Shown here: positions 57,087 through 64,000 of the stretch, one piece after another
Position numbering within the stretch: position 1 is the first letter of the stretch
Layout: every line of letters starts with the position of its first letter
Assembly (NCBI GenBank): GCA_006218025.1
Contig: VBWA01000001.1
Coordinates: 235,092-299,091, forward strand
Length of the DNA stretch: 64,000 nucleotides
From: Rhodocyclaceae bacterium
Lineage (GTDB): Bacteria; Pseudomonadota; Gammaproteobacteria; Burkholderiales; Rhodocyclaceae
Direction: 5' to 3'
The notes under the pieces: model-generated
Databases searched by the model: none
What the model saw: the letters and a program-made list of their open reading frames with translations, nothing else
What the model was told of the DNA's origin: nothing
Position numbers and translations under genes: made by a program

Positions 57087-58163
57087 ATGTCCCACCCCAC
57101 CCTGCTGCCTTTGCTGGCCATTGCAGCCCTGCTCTCGCTGGCAACGGCAGGCGTGTTGCTGATCACGGGACAAGCAGTGCCGCAACTGCCTGCCCACCTG
57201 GCTTTCGCTCTGGGGGTAATGCCGCTGATTCTCGCCGCCATGAGTTATTTCGTCCCGGTGTTGACCCGCAGCGGTGCAGCCGGCGTTGCCGGCTTGTGGC
57301 CCCCGCTGCTGGCCTGGACTGGAGGAGCACTAGCGGTGTTCTCGTTCGCCAGCGATTTCTCGCCGATGCTGTTGAGTCTGGCGGCAGCGCTCGGCGGGTT
57401 TGCCGCACTGAGTCTCGGTGCCTGGAGCCTTGATCGGGCACGCCACATGTTCGGCCCGCGCCATCGGGGACTGGACTGGTATCTGGCCGCGCTCGGCTTT
57501 CTTCTGCTGGCACTGCTCGCGGTTCTGCTGATGCCGCTGTTCCCCGCCCAGCGCAACGCGCTGCGCCTGTTTCACTTGCATGCCAATCTGCTCGGCTTCG
57601 TCGGGCTCACCGCGCTGGGCACCTTGCAGGTCTTGCTGCCCACCTGCCTGGGCCAGGTCGACCGCGATGCCGCGTTGCGCCTGCGGCGCGACCTGAAATG
57701 GGCGGTAGCCGGCGCACTGCTGATCGCCGTCGGCGCGTCCTCATCGCTACCTGCATCTGCCTCCGTGGTAGCGCCGGCCCTTGCGCTGCTGGGCACCGGG
57801 CTCTACGGCGCGGTGGTCCTGCGCATGCTGCACGCCTGGTACTCGCGGTTTGGCAGGGACCTGCTGCTGTTGCATGGTGCAGCACCCTCCCTGACAGCAG
57901 CCACGCTGGGCCTGCTCGGCATGCTCGCGCTGGGTGCAGCGCATGGGGTCGGCTGGCTGCCGGCGCGCCCCGCGGTCGCCGGTTTTGTCGTCGCTTTCCT
58001 GCTGCCGCTGGTGAGCGGAGCCGCCGCCCACCTGTTGCCGGTCTGGCTGCGGCCGGGGGTACAGGGACCGTGGCATCAGGCACTGCGCGGAAAACTGTGC
58101 CGCTGGGGCGGAGCCCGCGGTCTGCTGCTGTTGCTGATTGGCCTGCTGATCACCCTTGTCTGA
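57087..58163 (+). CDS. Polytopic membrane protein, haem-copper-oxidase-I-like
   Basis: A 358-residue protein with ten to eleven spans. LFHLHANLLGFVGLTALGTL with two histidines recalls haem-binding helices of oxidase subunit I and NnrS-like proteins; other conserved histidines are few. Family not certain. It diverges from the transporter gene 45 bp away. A redox or sensing role is an inference. Confidence 0.65.
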   Translation: MSHPTLLPLLAIAALLSLATAGVLLITGQAVPQLPAHLAFALGVMPLILAAMSYFVPVLTRSGAAGVAGLWPPLLAWTGGALAVFSFASDFSPMLLSLAAALGGFAALSLGAWSLDRARHMFGPRHRGLDWYLAALGFLLLALLAVLLMPLFPAQRNALRLFHLHANLLGFVGLTALGTLQVLLPTCLGQVDRDAALRLRRDLKWAVAGALLIAVGASSSLPASASVVAPALALLGTGLYGAVVLRMLHAWYSRFGRDLLLLHGAAPSLTAATLGLLGMLALGAAHGVGWLPARPAVAGFVVAFLLPLVSGAAAHLLPVWLRPGVQGPWHQALRGKLCRWGGARGLLLLLIGLLITLV

Positions 58164-58252
58164 CCAAGCGAAAGCTGGATGGACCCTCAGTCGCAGGGAA
58201 GATAGGAATGCGATAGCATATTGTCTCAATCATCAACGAGCAGGAGACCACC

Positions 58253-58471
58253 ATGGCCCGCAAGAAGAAACTCGATTTCAGCGAAATCGCGACGGATCGC
58301 AAGAAGGAAGATCTCAATCAGAAGGATTTCTGGGCGAGGTACGGCGTCACCCAGTCCGGCGGTTCGCGCTATGAGTCCGGCCGCAATATCCCGAAGCCGC
58401 TGGCGATTCTGCTCTGGCTGCACCGGTCCGGAAAGATCAGCGACAAGGATCTCAGCGATGCGCTGAAGTGA
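58253..58471 (+). CDS. Small XRE-type helix-turn-helix protein
   Basis: A 72-residue protein: a lysine-rich start, then NQKDFWARYGVTQSGGSRYE and SGRNIPKPLAILLWLHRSGK as an XRE-like DNA-binding fold. CAGGAGACCACC precedes the ATG. No partner gene is adjacent. Confidence 0.8.
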   Translation: MARKKKLDFSEIATDRKKEDLNQKDFWARYGVTQSGGSRYESGRNIPKPLAILLWLHRSGKISDKDLSDALK

Positions 58472-58552
58472 TCGCTTTTGGCTGAGAATTGGCGCCAGGA
58501 GCTGTCGCCTGCCAGGCTTTTGGAGCTCGGCCCCGTCCCGGCAAAACACCAA

Positions 58553-58588
58553 GAAAAAGCCGAATCAACTTAACTAGTTGATTCGGCT
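58553..58588 (-). terminator. Terminator of the tRNA-Lys transcript
   Basis: AGCCGAATCAAC and GTTGATTCGGCT form a perfect 12-bp stem with a 7-nt loop; on the minus strand a T-run (CTTTTTC) follows. It lies 8 nt after the tRNA 3' end. Confidence 0.88.
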
Positions 58589-58595
58589 TATTATT

Positions 58596-58671
58596 TGGTG
58601 GGTTGTGAGTGGCTCGAACACTCGACCTACGGATTAAGAGTCCGCTGCTCTACCAACTGAGCTAACAACCC
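58596..58671 (-). tRNA. tRNA-Lys (anticodon CTT), CCA encoded
   Basis: On the minus strand: acceptor GGGTTGT/ACAACCC, D-arm with GTTAGCTCAGTTGGTAGAGC, anticodon stem CGGAC/GTCCG-type with loop holding CTT (GACTCTTAATCC), T-arm GTTCGAGCC, and 3' ACCA. All four arms pair. Confidence 0.93.
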
Positions 58672-58694
58672 GAATTTCAAATTATATATTACGG

Positions 58695-58772
58695 TGGTGG
58701 GTCGGGCGAGATTCGAACTCGCGACCAACGGATTAAAAGTCCGCTGCTCTACCTACAGACCTTCCTCGACCC
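58695..58772 (-). pseudogene. Damaged tRNA-Lys (anticodon TTT)
   Basis: The 3' two-thirds is a good tRNA-Lys(TTT): GGACTTTTAATCCG, GCGAGTTCGAATCTCGC, CGACCCACCA. The 5' part reads GGGTCGAGGAAGGTCTGTAG where GCTC is expected, so the D-stem cannot form with GAGC, and the gene is 2 nt longer than its neighbour. It may be a pseudogene or an integration scar. Confidence 0.65.
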
Positions 58773-58826
58773 TGTCAAACCTGCATGGAAATCCGGGCAA
58801 CTCTCCGCTTCGACGGCGAATTCACC

Positions 58827-58855
58827 AAAAAAAACGCAACCCGGTTGGGGTTGCG
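58827..58855 (-). terminator. Minus-strand terminator upstream of the tRNAs
   Basis: CGCAACCC and GGGTTGCG form an 8-bp stem with a 5-nt loop, with eight T residues following on the minus strand. No minus-strand gene is visible before it, so the transcript it ends is unknown. Confidence 0.75.
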
Positions 58856-59074
58856 CTTAATCCACACCAAAGGAGGAGAGGGTGGAGGAGACACGGGTCA
58901 AACACGAACTGACTTGATTTGCTTGCTGCGTCAGTCGGCATTCAGTTGCAAAAATTCTTTCATATTCCCTGCTGCATTGCAAGGTTTTTTTGTGCATTGC
59001 GCAATCTACGGCTCAGAGACAGCACCCCATCCCGCCAAGTCGCTTGATTACATTGATTATTAATAGATTAATTC

Positions 59075-59103
59075 TTGACTTCAGGTCAGCAAGTTTGTTT
59101 ATG
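59075..59103 (+). promoter_or_regulatory. Sigma-70-type promoter before the 59217 gene
   Basis: TTGACT, 17 nt, TTTATG, with an AT-rich stretch just upstream (GATTATTAATAGATTAATTC). The spacing is right. The remaining sequence of 58860-59216 shows no gene. Confidence 0.4.
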
Positions 59104-59216
59104 CGCTCGGCGGCCAATGGTCGCCACGCCGAAACCGAGTCGATTTGGTGCGATGCCACATCCGCATTTGAGCGCCGCGGCTAGAATGTTTGTTATCGCT
59201 TGAGGGAGTGAATGGC

Positions 59217-59645
59217 ATGGAATGCACGGTACGCTGGCACGAGGGAATGAGTTTTGTGGCCGAGACTGGCAGCGGACACATGGTATGCATGGACGGCGCG
59301 CCCGATGCGGGTGGACGCAATCTGGCGCCACGGCCCATGGAACTGCTGCTGGCCGGTACCGGGGGCTGCACCGCCTTTGATATTGTCCTGATCCTGAAGC
59401 GCGGCCGCCATGCGGTCAGCGGATGCGAAGTGAAGCTTCAGGCCGACCGTGCGGAGACGGATCCCAAGGTATTCACGAGGATCAACATGCACTTTGTGGT
59501 AACCGGGAAGAATCTGAAGCCGGAGGCGGTCGAGCGCGCGGTACAGCTCTCCGCGGAGAAATACTGCTCTGCGTCGATCATGCTGGGACAGACCGCCATG
59601 ATCGACCACACTTTCGAGGTGGTCGAGGATTTTCAGGCAAGGTAA
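59217..59645 (+). CDS. OsmC-family protein (YhfA-like)
   Basis: A 142-residue protein with both OsmC cysteines: AGTGGCTAFDIVLILK and AEKYCSASIMLGQT. The sequence begins MECTVRWHEGMSFVAETGSG, like YhfA. GAGGGAG precedes the ATG by 8 nt. Its 3' end overlaps coq7 by 13 nt, convergent. Confidence 0.9.
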   Translation: MECTVRWHEGMSFVAETGSGHMVCMDGAPDAGGRNLAPRPMELLLAGTGGCTAFDIVLILKRGRHAVSGCEVKLQADRAETDPKVFTRINMHFVVTGKNLKPEAVERAVQLSAEKYCSASIMLGQTAMIDHTFEVVEDFQAR

Positions 59646-60253
59646 GACAGTTTCGTCATCACCTTCGATGAAAGCTTCATTGCCAGCTTGACCGGCGCCG
59701 GCAGTTCCCGCGCGCCGTAGTGATTCGCCGTTTCGGCATGGCGAACCTCGTCGACTTTCATCTGCTCGAGAACTTCCCATGACTTGCGGTCCTGCGTCGG
59801 GAGCATGGCTTTGTGACCCTCGAGATGGCCTTCCACCTGACGCTCGGTTTCGGCGAGAAAGCCCAGGCTCCAGGCGTCGCCGAATTTTCCGGCGACCACT
59901 CCGATAGCCAGAGACCCGGCATACCACAGCGGATTGAACACGCTCTTGCGGCCGCCGAGCTCGGCGATGCGTCGCTCAGTCCAATTGAGATGTTCGGTTT
60001 CTTCCCACGCCGCCTGATCCAGTTCGCGCTTGACCGCCGGGTGGCGCGAGCTCAGCGCCTGACCCTGATACAGAGCCTGGGCGCAGATCTCCCCGCAATG
60101 ATTGACCCGCATCAGCGCAGCGACGTGGCGCTTCTCGTCCTCGCTCATTTCGGCTTCGGGCAGGTCTTCGCCGGGCATCGGGCGACGGGTCGGAGCGGAG
60201 GCGAAAACGGCGCGCAGCGCCTTGTCGAATTCGGGAATGAGGGCGTCGATCAC
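59633..60253 (-). CDS. coq7: Coq7-type demethoxyubiquinone hydroxylase
   Basis: A 206-residue di-iron enzyme. Iron ligands: VNHCGEICAQALYQGQ, WEETEHLNW, and ETERQVEGHLEGH with VDEVRHAETANHYG. It hydroxylates the ubiquinone ring. GTG start behind AGGAAACTCTCG. Bacterial Coq7 replaces UbiF, so the host makes ubiquinone. Confidence 0.93.
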   Translation of the reverse strand: MIDALIPEFDKALRAVFASAPTRRPMPGEDLPEAEMSEDEKRHVAALMRVNHCGEICAQALYQGQALSSRHPAVKRELDQAAWEETEHLNWTERRIAELGGRKSVFNPLWYAGSLAIGVVAGKFGDAWSLGFLAETERQVEGHLEGHKAMLPTQDRKSWEVLEQMKVDEVRHAETANHYGARELPAPVKLAMKLSSKVMTKLSYLA

Positions 60254-60269
60254 CGAGAGTTTCCTGATA

Positions 60270-60812
60270 TCAGATTGAATCGGGATGCTTGCCCAAACGC
60301 AGGGCATTGCGCCCTTCGTCCGCCGTTTTGATCGCATTGCCCATCGGGCAAAAAAAATCTCGGCTCAACGCGGCATGGTGTCGATTGACTGGCTTGTTTT
60401 CGATCGGTCGCCACTCTACACGAGCAGCGCGCGACTTGGTCCAGGTGTTGTCGCTGCGCCCCGTGGCGTAATGCTTCCAAGTCCTGTCCTTGCAATGCAT
60501 GCCTTCGAAGCTGACGTTGGTGGCGCCGCCGGCTGTCTTCACCACAAGTACGTAGCGCACGACTCCGTCGGAGCCGGCACCAAGCGTACTTGCGTCTATA
60601 AAGTACCTGTTTGTGGCTACAGCGCTAACATAGAATTCAAGCAGATTTTCCTGCCGAGGAAACGCCGGTGGCTCGATCGCCAACTCCTGCCAGGGCTTTT
60701 CTTCTTCATCGCCCGGGTGGTTTTTCGGCACGTAGCGACCAAATGGATCAGATAGTTGCGCAGCCGCATTCGCGGCTATGGCAACCAGCAGGAAAGCCGG
60801 CCAAAGCTTCAT
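60270..60812 (-). CDS. CNP1-like exported protein
   Basis: A 180-residue protein with a signal peptide ([17 protein letters not shown]). [40 protein letters not shown] and [15 protein letters not shown] match the CNP1-like family of Betaproteobacteria, without known function. Overlaps rppH by 4 nt. Confidence 0.85.
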   Translation of the reverse strand: MKLWPAFLLVAIAANAAAQLSDPFGRYVPKNHPGDEEEKPWQELAIEPPAFPRQENLLEFYVSAVATNRYFIDASTLGAGSDGVVRYVLVVKTAGGATNVSFEGMHCKDRTWKHYATGRSDNTWTKSRAARVEWRPIENKPVNRHHAALSRDFFCPMGNAIKTADEGRNALRLGKHPDSI

Positions 60813-61336
60813 GTCGCATTGTCCTCCGTACCGGTTTCCCAGCGCGGCACCCGCTCGTCGGGGTGCACGAACAGCAGGCGTGCCAACTCGAGCAAGGCAG
60901 CCTCATACACGCCGCGCTTGAATTCGATCACGCTGCCCAGCGGCACCCAGTAGTTGTTCCAACGCCAGGCATCGAATTCCGGATGTTCGCTGGCGCGCAG
61001 GCAGACGTCGCTGTCGCGGCCGACCAGTCGCAGCAGAAACCAGATCTGTTTCTGCCCCTTGTAGGTGCTGCGCCATTCGCGGCGAATCCACTGCTTCGGC
61101 ACTTCATAGCGCAACCAGTCGCGCGTGCGGCCAATGATCCGCACGTGCTCGGGCTTGAGGCCGGTTTCCTCTTCCAGTTCGCGCAGCATCGCCTGCTCGG
61201 GCGTTTCGCCCTTCTTGATGCCCCCTTGCGGGAACTGCCAGGAATGTTCGCGGATCCGCTTGCCCCAAAACACCTCGTTTCGACCGTTGACCAGAACGAT
61301 GCCGACGTTCGGGCGAAAGCCTTCACGATCGAGCAT
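60809..61336 (-). CDS. rppH: RNA pyrophosphohydrolase RppH
   Basis: A 175-residue Nudix enzyme with [20 protein letters not shown] and the Nudix box [20 protein letters not shown]. It removes pyrophosphate from mRNA 5' ends. Divergent from proS. Confidence 0.94.
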   Translation of the reverse strand: MLDREGFRPNVGIVLVNGRNEVFWGKRIREHSWQFPQGGIKKGETPEQAMLRELEEETGLKPEHVRIIGRTRDWLRYEVPKQWIRREWRSTYKGQKQIWFLLRLVGRDSDVCLRASEHPEFDAWRWNNYWVPLGSVIEFKRGVYEAALLELARLLFVHPDERVPRWETGTEDNAT

Positions 61337-61467
61337 GATGCATATTCCAATGATTGATTGGGAACCATTCTTTCACAATCGCGGGCCGCTGGAAAGCCGC
61401 ATCTGCCGCCTCTGCAAATTGGCGGCCGCAGGTAAAATGCGCACTTTCCGCTTTCCAGCCTACAGCC

Positions 61468-63216
61468 ATGCGTGCCAGCCAGTTCTTCGTCGCCACCCTC
61501 AAGGAAGCTCCCTCCGACGCCGAAATCGTCAGCCACAAGCTGATGATGCGCGCCGGCCTGATCCGTCGCCTCGCCGGCGGCATCTACACCTGGATGCCGA
61601 TGGGCCTGCGCGTCCTGCGCAAGGTCGAAAACATCGTGCGCGAGGAAATGAACCGCGCCGGCGCCATCGAACTGCTCATGCCGGCGGTGCAACCTTTTGA
61701 ATTGTGGGAAGAATCCGGGCGTGGCCCGAAGTACGGCCCGGAGTTGCTGCGCTTCAAGGATCGCCATCAGCGCGAGTTCGTGATCGGCCCGACGCACGAG
61801 GAGGTCATCACCGATGTGGTGCGCCGCGACGTCAGGAGCTATCGCCAGCTGCCGCGCCACTTCTACCAGATCCAGACCAAATTCCGCGACGAGATCCGGC
61901 CGCGCTTCGGCGTCATGCGCGGGCGCGAGTTTCTCATGAAGGACGGCTATTCCTTCCACACCTCGTATGCCGATCTGGAACGCGAATACCGCAACATGTA
62001 CGACACCTACAGCCGCATCTTCACCCGCCTCGGCCTGCAGTTCCGCGCCGTGGCCGCGGATACCGGCGCCATCGGCGGCACCGGCTCGCACGAATTCCAT
62101 GTGCTGGCGGACTCGGGCGAAGACGCGATCGCCTTCTGCCCGGCATCGGACTATGCGGCCAACGTGGAGTTGGCGGAAGCGGTCGCACCTCTGAAAGTTA
62201 TGCGTAGCGGTATCCCCGGGGACGGCGCTGGCGATACGGCAAAACTCGCGGCGGCCATGGAAAAGAAGGCCACGCCGGGCAAGACCAAATGCGAGGATGT
62301 CGCCGCTTTCCTCGGCCTGCCGCTGACGCAGACGGTCAAGGCCATTGCCGTGATGGCGGAGAAGAAGGGCGACGCAGAGTTTGTCCTGCTGTTGCTGCGC
62401 GGCGATCACGACCTGAACGAAATCAAGGCACAGAAAGTGATCGGCGAATTCCGCTTCGCCCGCGACGACGAAATCGTCGACGCACTCGGCTGCAAGGCCG
62501 GTTATATCGGCGCGGTGGGGTTCTCCGGGCGGGTCGTCGCCGACCGCAGCGTCGCGGTCATGAGCGACTGCGTCTGCGGCGCCAACGAAGAAGGTTACCA
62601 CCTCACCGGTGTCAATTTCGGCCGCGACCTGCCGCAACCCGGAACCGTTGCCGACATCCGCAACGTGGTCGAGGGCGATCCGTCGCCCGACGGCAAGGGC
62701 CCGCTCGAACTGTGCCGCGGCATCGAAGTCGGCCACATCTTCCAACTTCGCACCAAGTATGCCGAAGCCCTGAAATGCAGCTTCCTCGACGAGCAAGGGA
62801 AAGATCAGGTCATGGAAATGGGCTGCTACGGCATCGGCGTTTCGCGCATCGTCGGCGCCGCCATCGAGCAGGGTCATGACGAACGCGGAATCATCTTCCC
62901 GGACACCATCGCACCGTTCGCCGTCGCCGTGGTGCCGATGAATTACGCCAAGTCCGAGGCCGTGCGCACCGCCGCCACCGCACTCCACGCCGAACTGCTC
63001 GCCGCCGGCATCGATGCGATCCTCGACGACCGCGATGAGCGCCCCGGCTCGATGTTCGCCGACTGGGAACTGATCGGCATCCCGCATCGAGTGGTGGTCG
63101 GCGAGCGAGGCCTCAACGAAGGCAAACTGGAATACAAGGGCCGCAGCGACGCCGAGGCCACCATGGTTACGGCAGGCGAAATGACGGCCTTCCTGAAACA
63201 GAAGTTGTGCGGCTGA
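61468..63216 (+). CDS. proS: Prolyl-tRNA synthetase
   Basis: A 582-residue class II synthetase. Motifs: [52 protein letters not shown], the editing insertion (residues about 240-400) and [37 protein letters not shown] at the start of the editing domain is encoded by a long-form repeat at 62193. An essential gene, so this insertion must be tolerated. Confidence 0.96.
   Translation: MRASQFFVATLKEAPSDAEIVSHKLMMRAGLIRRLAGGIYTWMPMGLRVLRKVENIVREEMNRAGAIELLMPAVQPFELWEESGRGPKYGPELLRFKDRHQREFVIGPTHEEVITDVVRRDVRSYRQLPRHFYQIQTKFRDEIRPRFGVMRGREFLMKDGYSFHTSYADLEREYRNMYDTYSRIFTRLGLQFRAVAADTGAIGGTGSHEFHVLADSGEDAIAFCPASDYAANVELAEAVAPLKVMRSGIPGDGAGDTAKLAAAMEKKATPGKTKCEDVAAFLGLPLTQTVKAIAVMAEKKGDAEFVLLLLRGDHDLNEIKAQKVIGEFRFARDDEIVDALGCKAGYIGAVGFSGRVVADRSVAVMSDCVCGANEEGYHLTGVNFGRDLPQPGTVADIRNVVEGDPSPDGKGPLELCRGIEVGHIFQLRTKYAEALKCSFLDEQGKDQVMEMGCYGIGVSRIVGAAIEQGHDERGIIFPDTIAPFAVAVVPMNYAKSEAVRTAATALHAELLAAGIDAILDDRDERPGSMFADWELIGIPHRVVVGERGLNEGKLEYKGRSDAEATMVTAGEMTAFLKQKLCG
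62193..62240 (+). repeat. Long-form (B) repeat inside proS
   Basis: GAAAGTTATGCGTAGCGGTA, then TCCCCGGGGACGGCGCTGGC and GATACGGC: 48 bp, a multiple of three. It encodes 16 residues at the start of the editing domain. Confidence 0.88.
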
Positions 63217-63821
63217 TACTCGGTCTTGCACTGAGTCTTGCTGTTGCACTCCCGGCGACAGCGGTTTGGGCCGGAGCGCAGCAATACGAACCGCTGGCCG
63301 CCAGCGTGCAGGCAGGTCTGCACGCGGCGATCGCCGACCGCGCCGCGCCCGACCCGCAATTCCCCTCGATCCAGGACAAGGTCAACTGGCTGACCGACAT
63401 GTCGGCGCGCCTGACCCGCCGCATGCCGGACCGGGAGGCGCGCCTGGAGTTTCTCAAGACCGTATATTACGAAGCCAAGCGCGCCGGCCTCGACCCGCAG
63501 ATGGTGCTCGGCCTGATCCAGGTCGAGAGCGGCTTCAAAAAGTATTCAGTATCTTCGGCCGGTGCGCGCGGCTACATGCAGGTGATGCCCTTCTGGGTGC
63601 GCCTGATCGGCAGCAAGGACAGCAACCTGTTCCACATGCGCACCAACTTGCGCTTCGGCTGCACCATCCTGCGCCACTATCTGGACATCGAAAAAGGCGA
63701 TCTCTACCGCGCCTTGGGGCGCTACAACGGCAGCCTGGGCAAGCCGGAGTATCCGAGGATGGTGCAGGCGGCGTGGGAGAAGCAGTGGGCTTGGGGACCG
63801 CGAGTGATCGGGCCGCGGTAA
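63207..63821 (+). CDS. Exported lytic transglycosylase (SLT domain)
   Basis: A 204-residue protein with a signal peptide ([20 protein letters not shown]) and an SLT domain: [20 protein letters not shown] with the catalytic Glu, [10 protein letters not shown], and [13 protein letters not shown]. It cuts peptidoglycan. GTG start overlaps the proS end by 10 nt. Confidence 0.9.
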   Translation: MRLILGLALSLAVALPATAVWAGAQQYEPLAASVQAGLHAAIADRAAPDPQFPSIQDKVNWLTDMSARLTRRMPDREARLEFLKTVYYEAKRAGLDPQMVLGLIQVESGFKKYSVSSAGARGYMQVMPFWVRLIGSKDSNLFHMRTNLRFGCTILRHYLDIEKGDLYRALGRYNGSLGKPEYPRMVQAAWEKQWAWGPRVIGPR

Positions 63822-63828
63822 GCCCAAT

Positions 63829-63849
63829 CGCCGTAGCGCCAGCGCCGAC
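63829..63849 (-). repeat. Short-form (A) repeat, intergenic
   Basis: CGCCGTAGCGCCAGCGCCGA followed by C, 8 bp after the transglycosylase stop. Confidence 0.85.
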
Positions 63850-63863
63850 TTCTGGGGCTCCGC

Positions 63864-63888
63864 CATTCCCGCGAATGCGGGAATCCAG
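63864..63888. repeat. ATTCCCGCGAATGCGGGAAT palindrome
   Basis: A 20-bp palindrome of a widespread proteobacterial repeat type, lying between two copies of the dispersed A repeat. No gene is visible from 63822 to the window end. Confidence 0.8.
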
Positions 63889-63906
63889 AGGTCGGGTTGC
63901 AATTGT

Positions 63907-63927
63907 CGCCGTATCGCCAGCGCCGAC
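63907..63927 (-). repeat. Short-form (A) repeat, intergenic
   Basis: CGCCGTATCGCCAGCGCCGA followed by CTTTC, the second copy downstream of the transglycosylase gene. Confidence 0.85.
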
Positions 63928-64000
63928 TTTCTGGCTTTGCCCCCACGTCCGCGCCGGGTCTCGCCCCGGCAGGCGACCTACTTTCTTGTTCGCGTGTATA

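Noticed and set aside
58694..58912. A small protein beginning VGRARFELATNGLK
   Set aside because: This is the translation of the tRNA-Lys region, a common false gene call.
60928..63249. A 773-codon minus-strand frame
   Set aside because: It covers proS in antisense and joins the end of rppH in another frame; proS motifs are unambiguous.
1..64000. CRISPR arrays, prophage genes or an integrase
   Set aside because: No regularly spaced direct repeats, no structural phage genes and no recombinase were seen on either strand.

Overview
The window looks like chromosomal DNA of a high-GC Betaproteobacterium with an anaerobic, denitrifying or sulfur-metabolising lifestyle. The evidence is gene content: a napDAGHB nitrate reductase operon with a separate napF, a complete ccmABCDEFGHI cytochrome c maturation operon, a Tat-exported molybdopterin oxidoreductase with Fe-S and NrfD partners, many sulfurtransferases, coq7 and rppH-proS. 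The order Rhodocyclales is my guess from this content; no rRNA gene is present to test it.

Layout. 0.07-1.3 kb: a PIN/antitoxin pair and a remnant of an MmeI-like methyltransferase. 1.3-14.1 kb: a sigma-54 activator, a histidine kinase and a PhnD-like binding protein, divergent from a Fe-S/NrfD/molybdoenzyme operon with a TorD-like chaperone, a DUF309 protein, a TIM-barrel-like protein, a rhodanese-like protein and a polyferredoxin. The divergent region holds a near-perfect -24/-12 promoter and two copies of a 16-bp palindrome, so the local control circuit can be read directly. A 275-bp MITE-like element has landed inside this gene set. 14.3-19.8 kb: a twelve-gene minus-strand operon combining two YeeE/YedE half-permeases, a TusA-type carrier, small single-span membrane proteins, a membrane-anchored rhodanese, three DsrE-like small proteins, a periplasmic rhodanese and a cytochrome c. 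I read it as a transmembrane sulfane-sulfur relay. 19.9-28.5 kb: an RHH regulator, periplasmic thioredoxin-like and DsbD-like proteins, an acetolactate-decarboxylase-fold lipoprotein, a Crp/Fnr regulator, OsmC, FmdE, TauE, small cytochromes and an UPF0718 permease. 28.9-31.6 kb: an AT-richer block with a tightly overlapped cassette (two unknown proteins and a ComEC-like MBL hydrolase), bordered by a truncated gene and a frameshifted higA. 32.2-36.6 kb: ECF sigma factor, GDCCVxC protein, PIN/Phd pair, and an arsR-rhodanese-arsC-acr3 operon. 36.7-43.3 kb: a TetR-controlled MacB-like exporter, a TDT-family permease and a CDF transporter. 43.5-49.1 kb: nap genes. 49.3-56.1 kb: ccm genes. 56.2-63.8 kb: EamA transporter, a polytopic membrane protein, an HTH protein, tRNA-Lys (plus a damaged second copy), OsmC, coq7, a CNP1-like protein, rppH, proS and a lytic transglycosylase.

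The most unusual signal crosses these modules: a short repeat (21-27 bp, with a related form of about 50 bp) occurs at least 16 times, and ten copies lie in frame inside coding sequences, including arsC, napG, ccmI and the essential gene proS. The same repeat also sits between genes. It behaves like a protein-tolerated mobile palindrome family, comparable in concept to Rickettsia palindromic elements, and is my main candidate for something undescribed. Functions below are inferred from recognisable motifs and context; no database search was possible.
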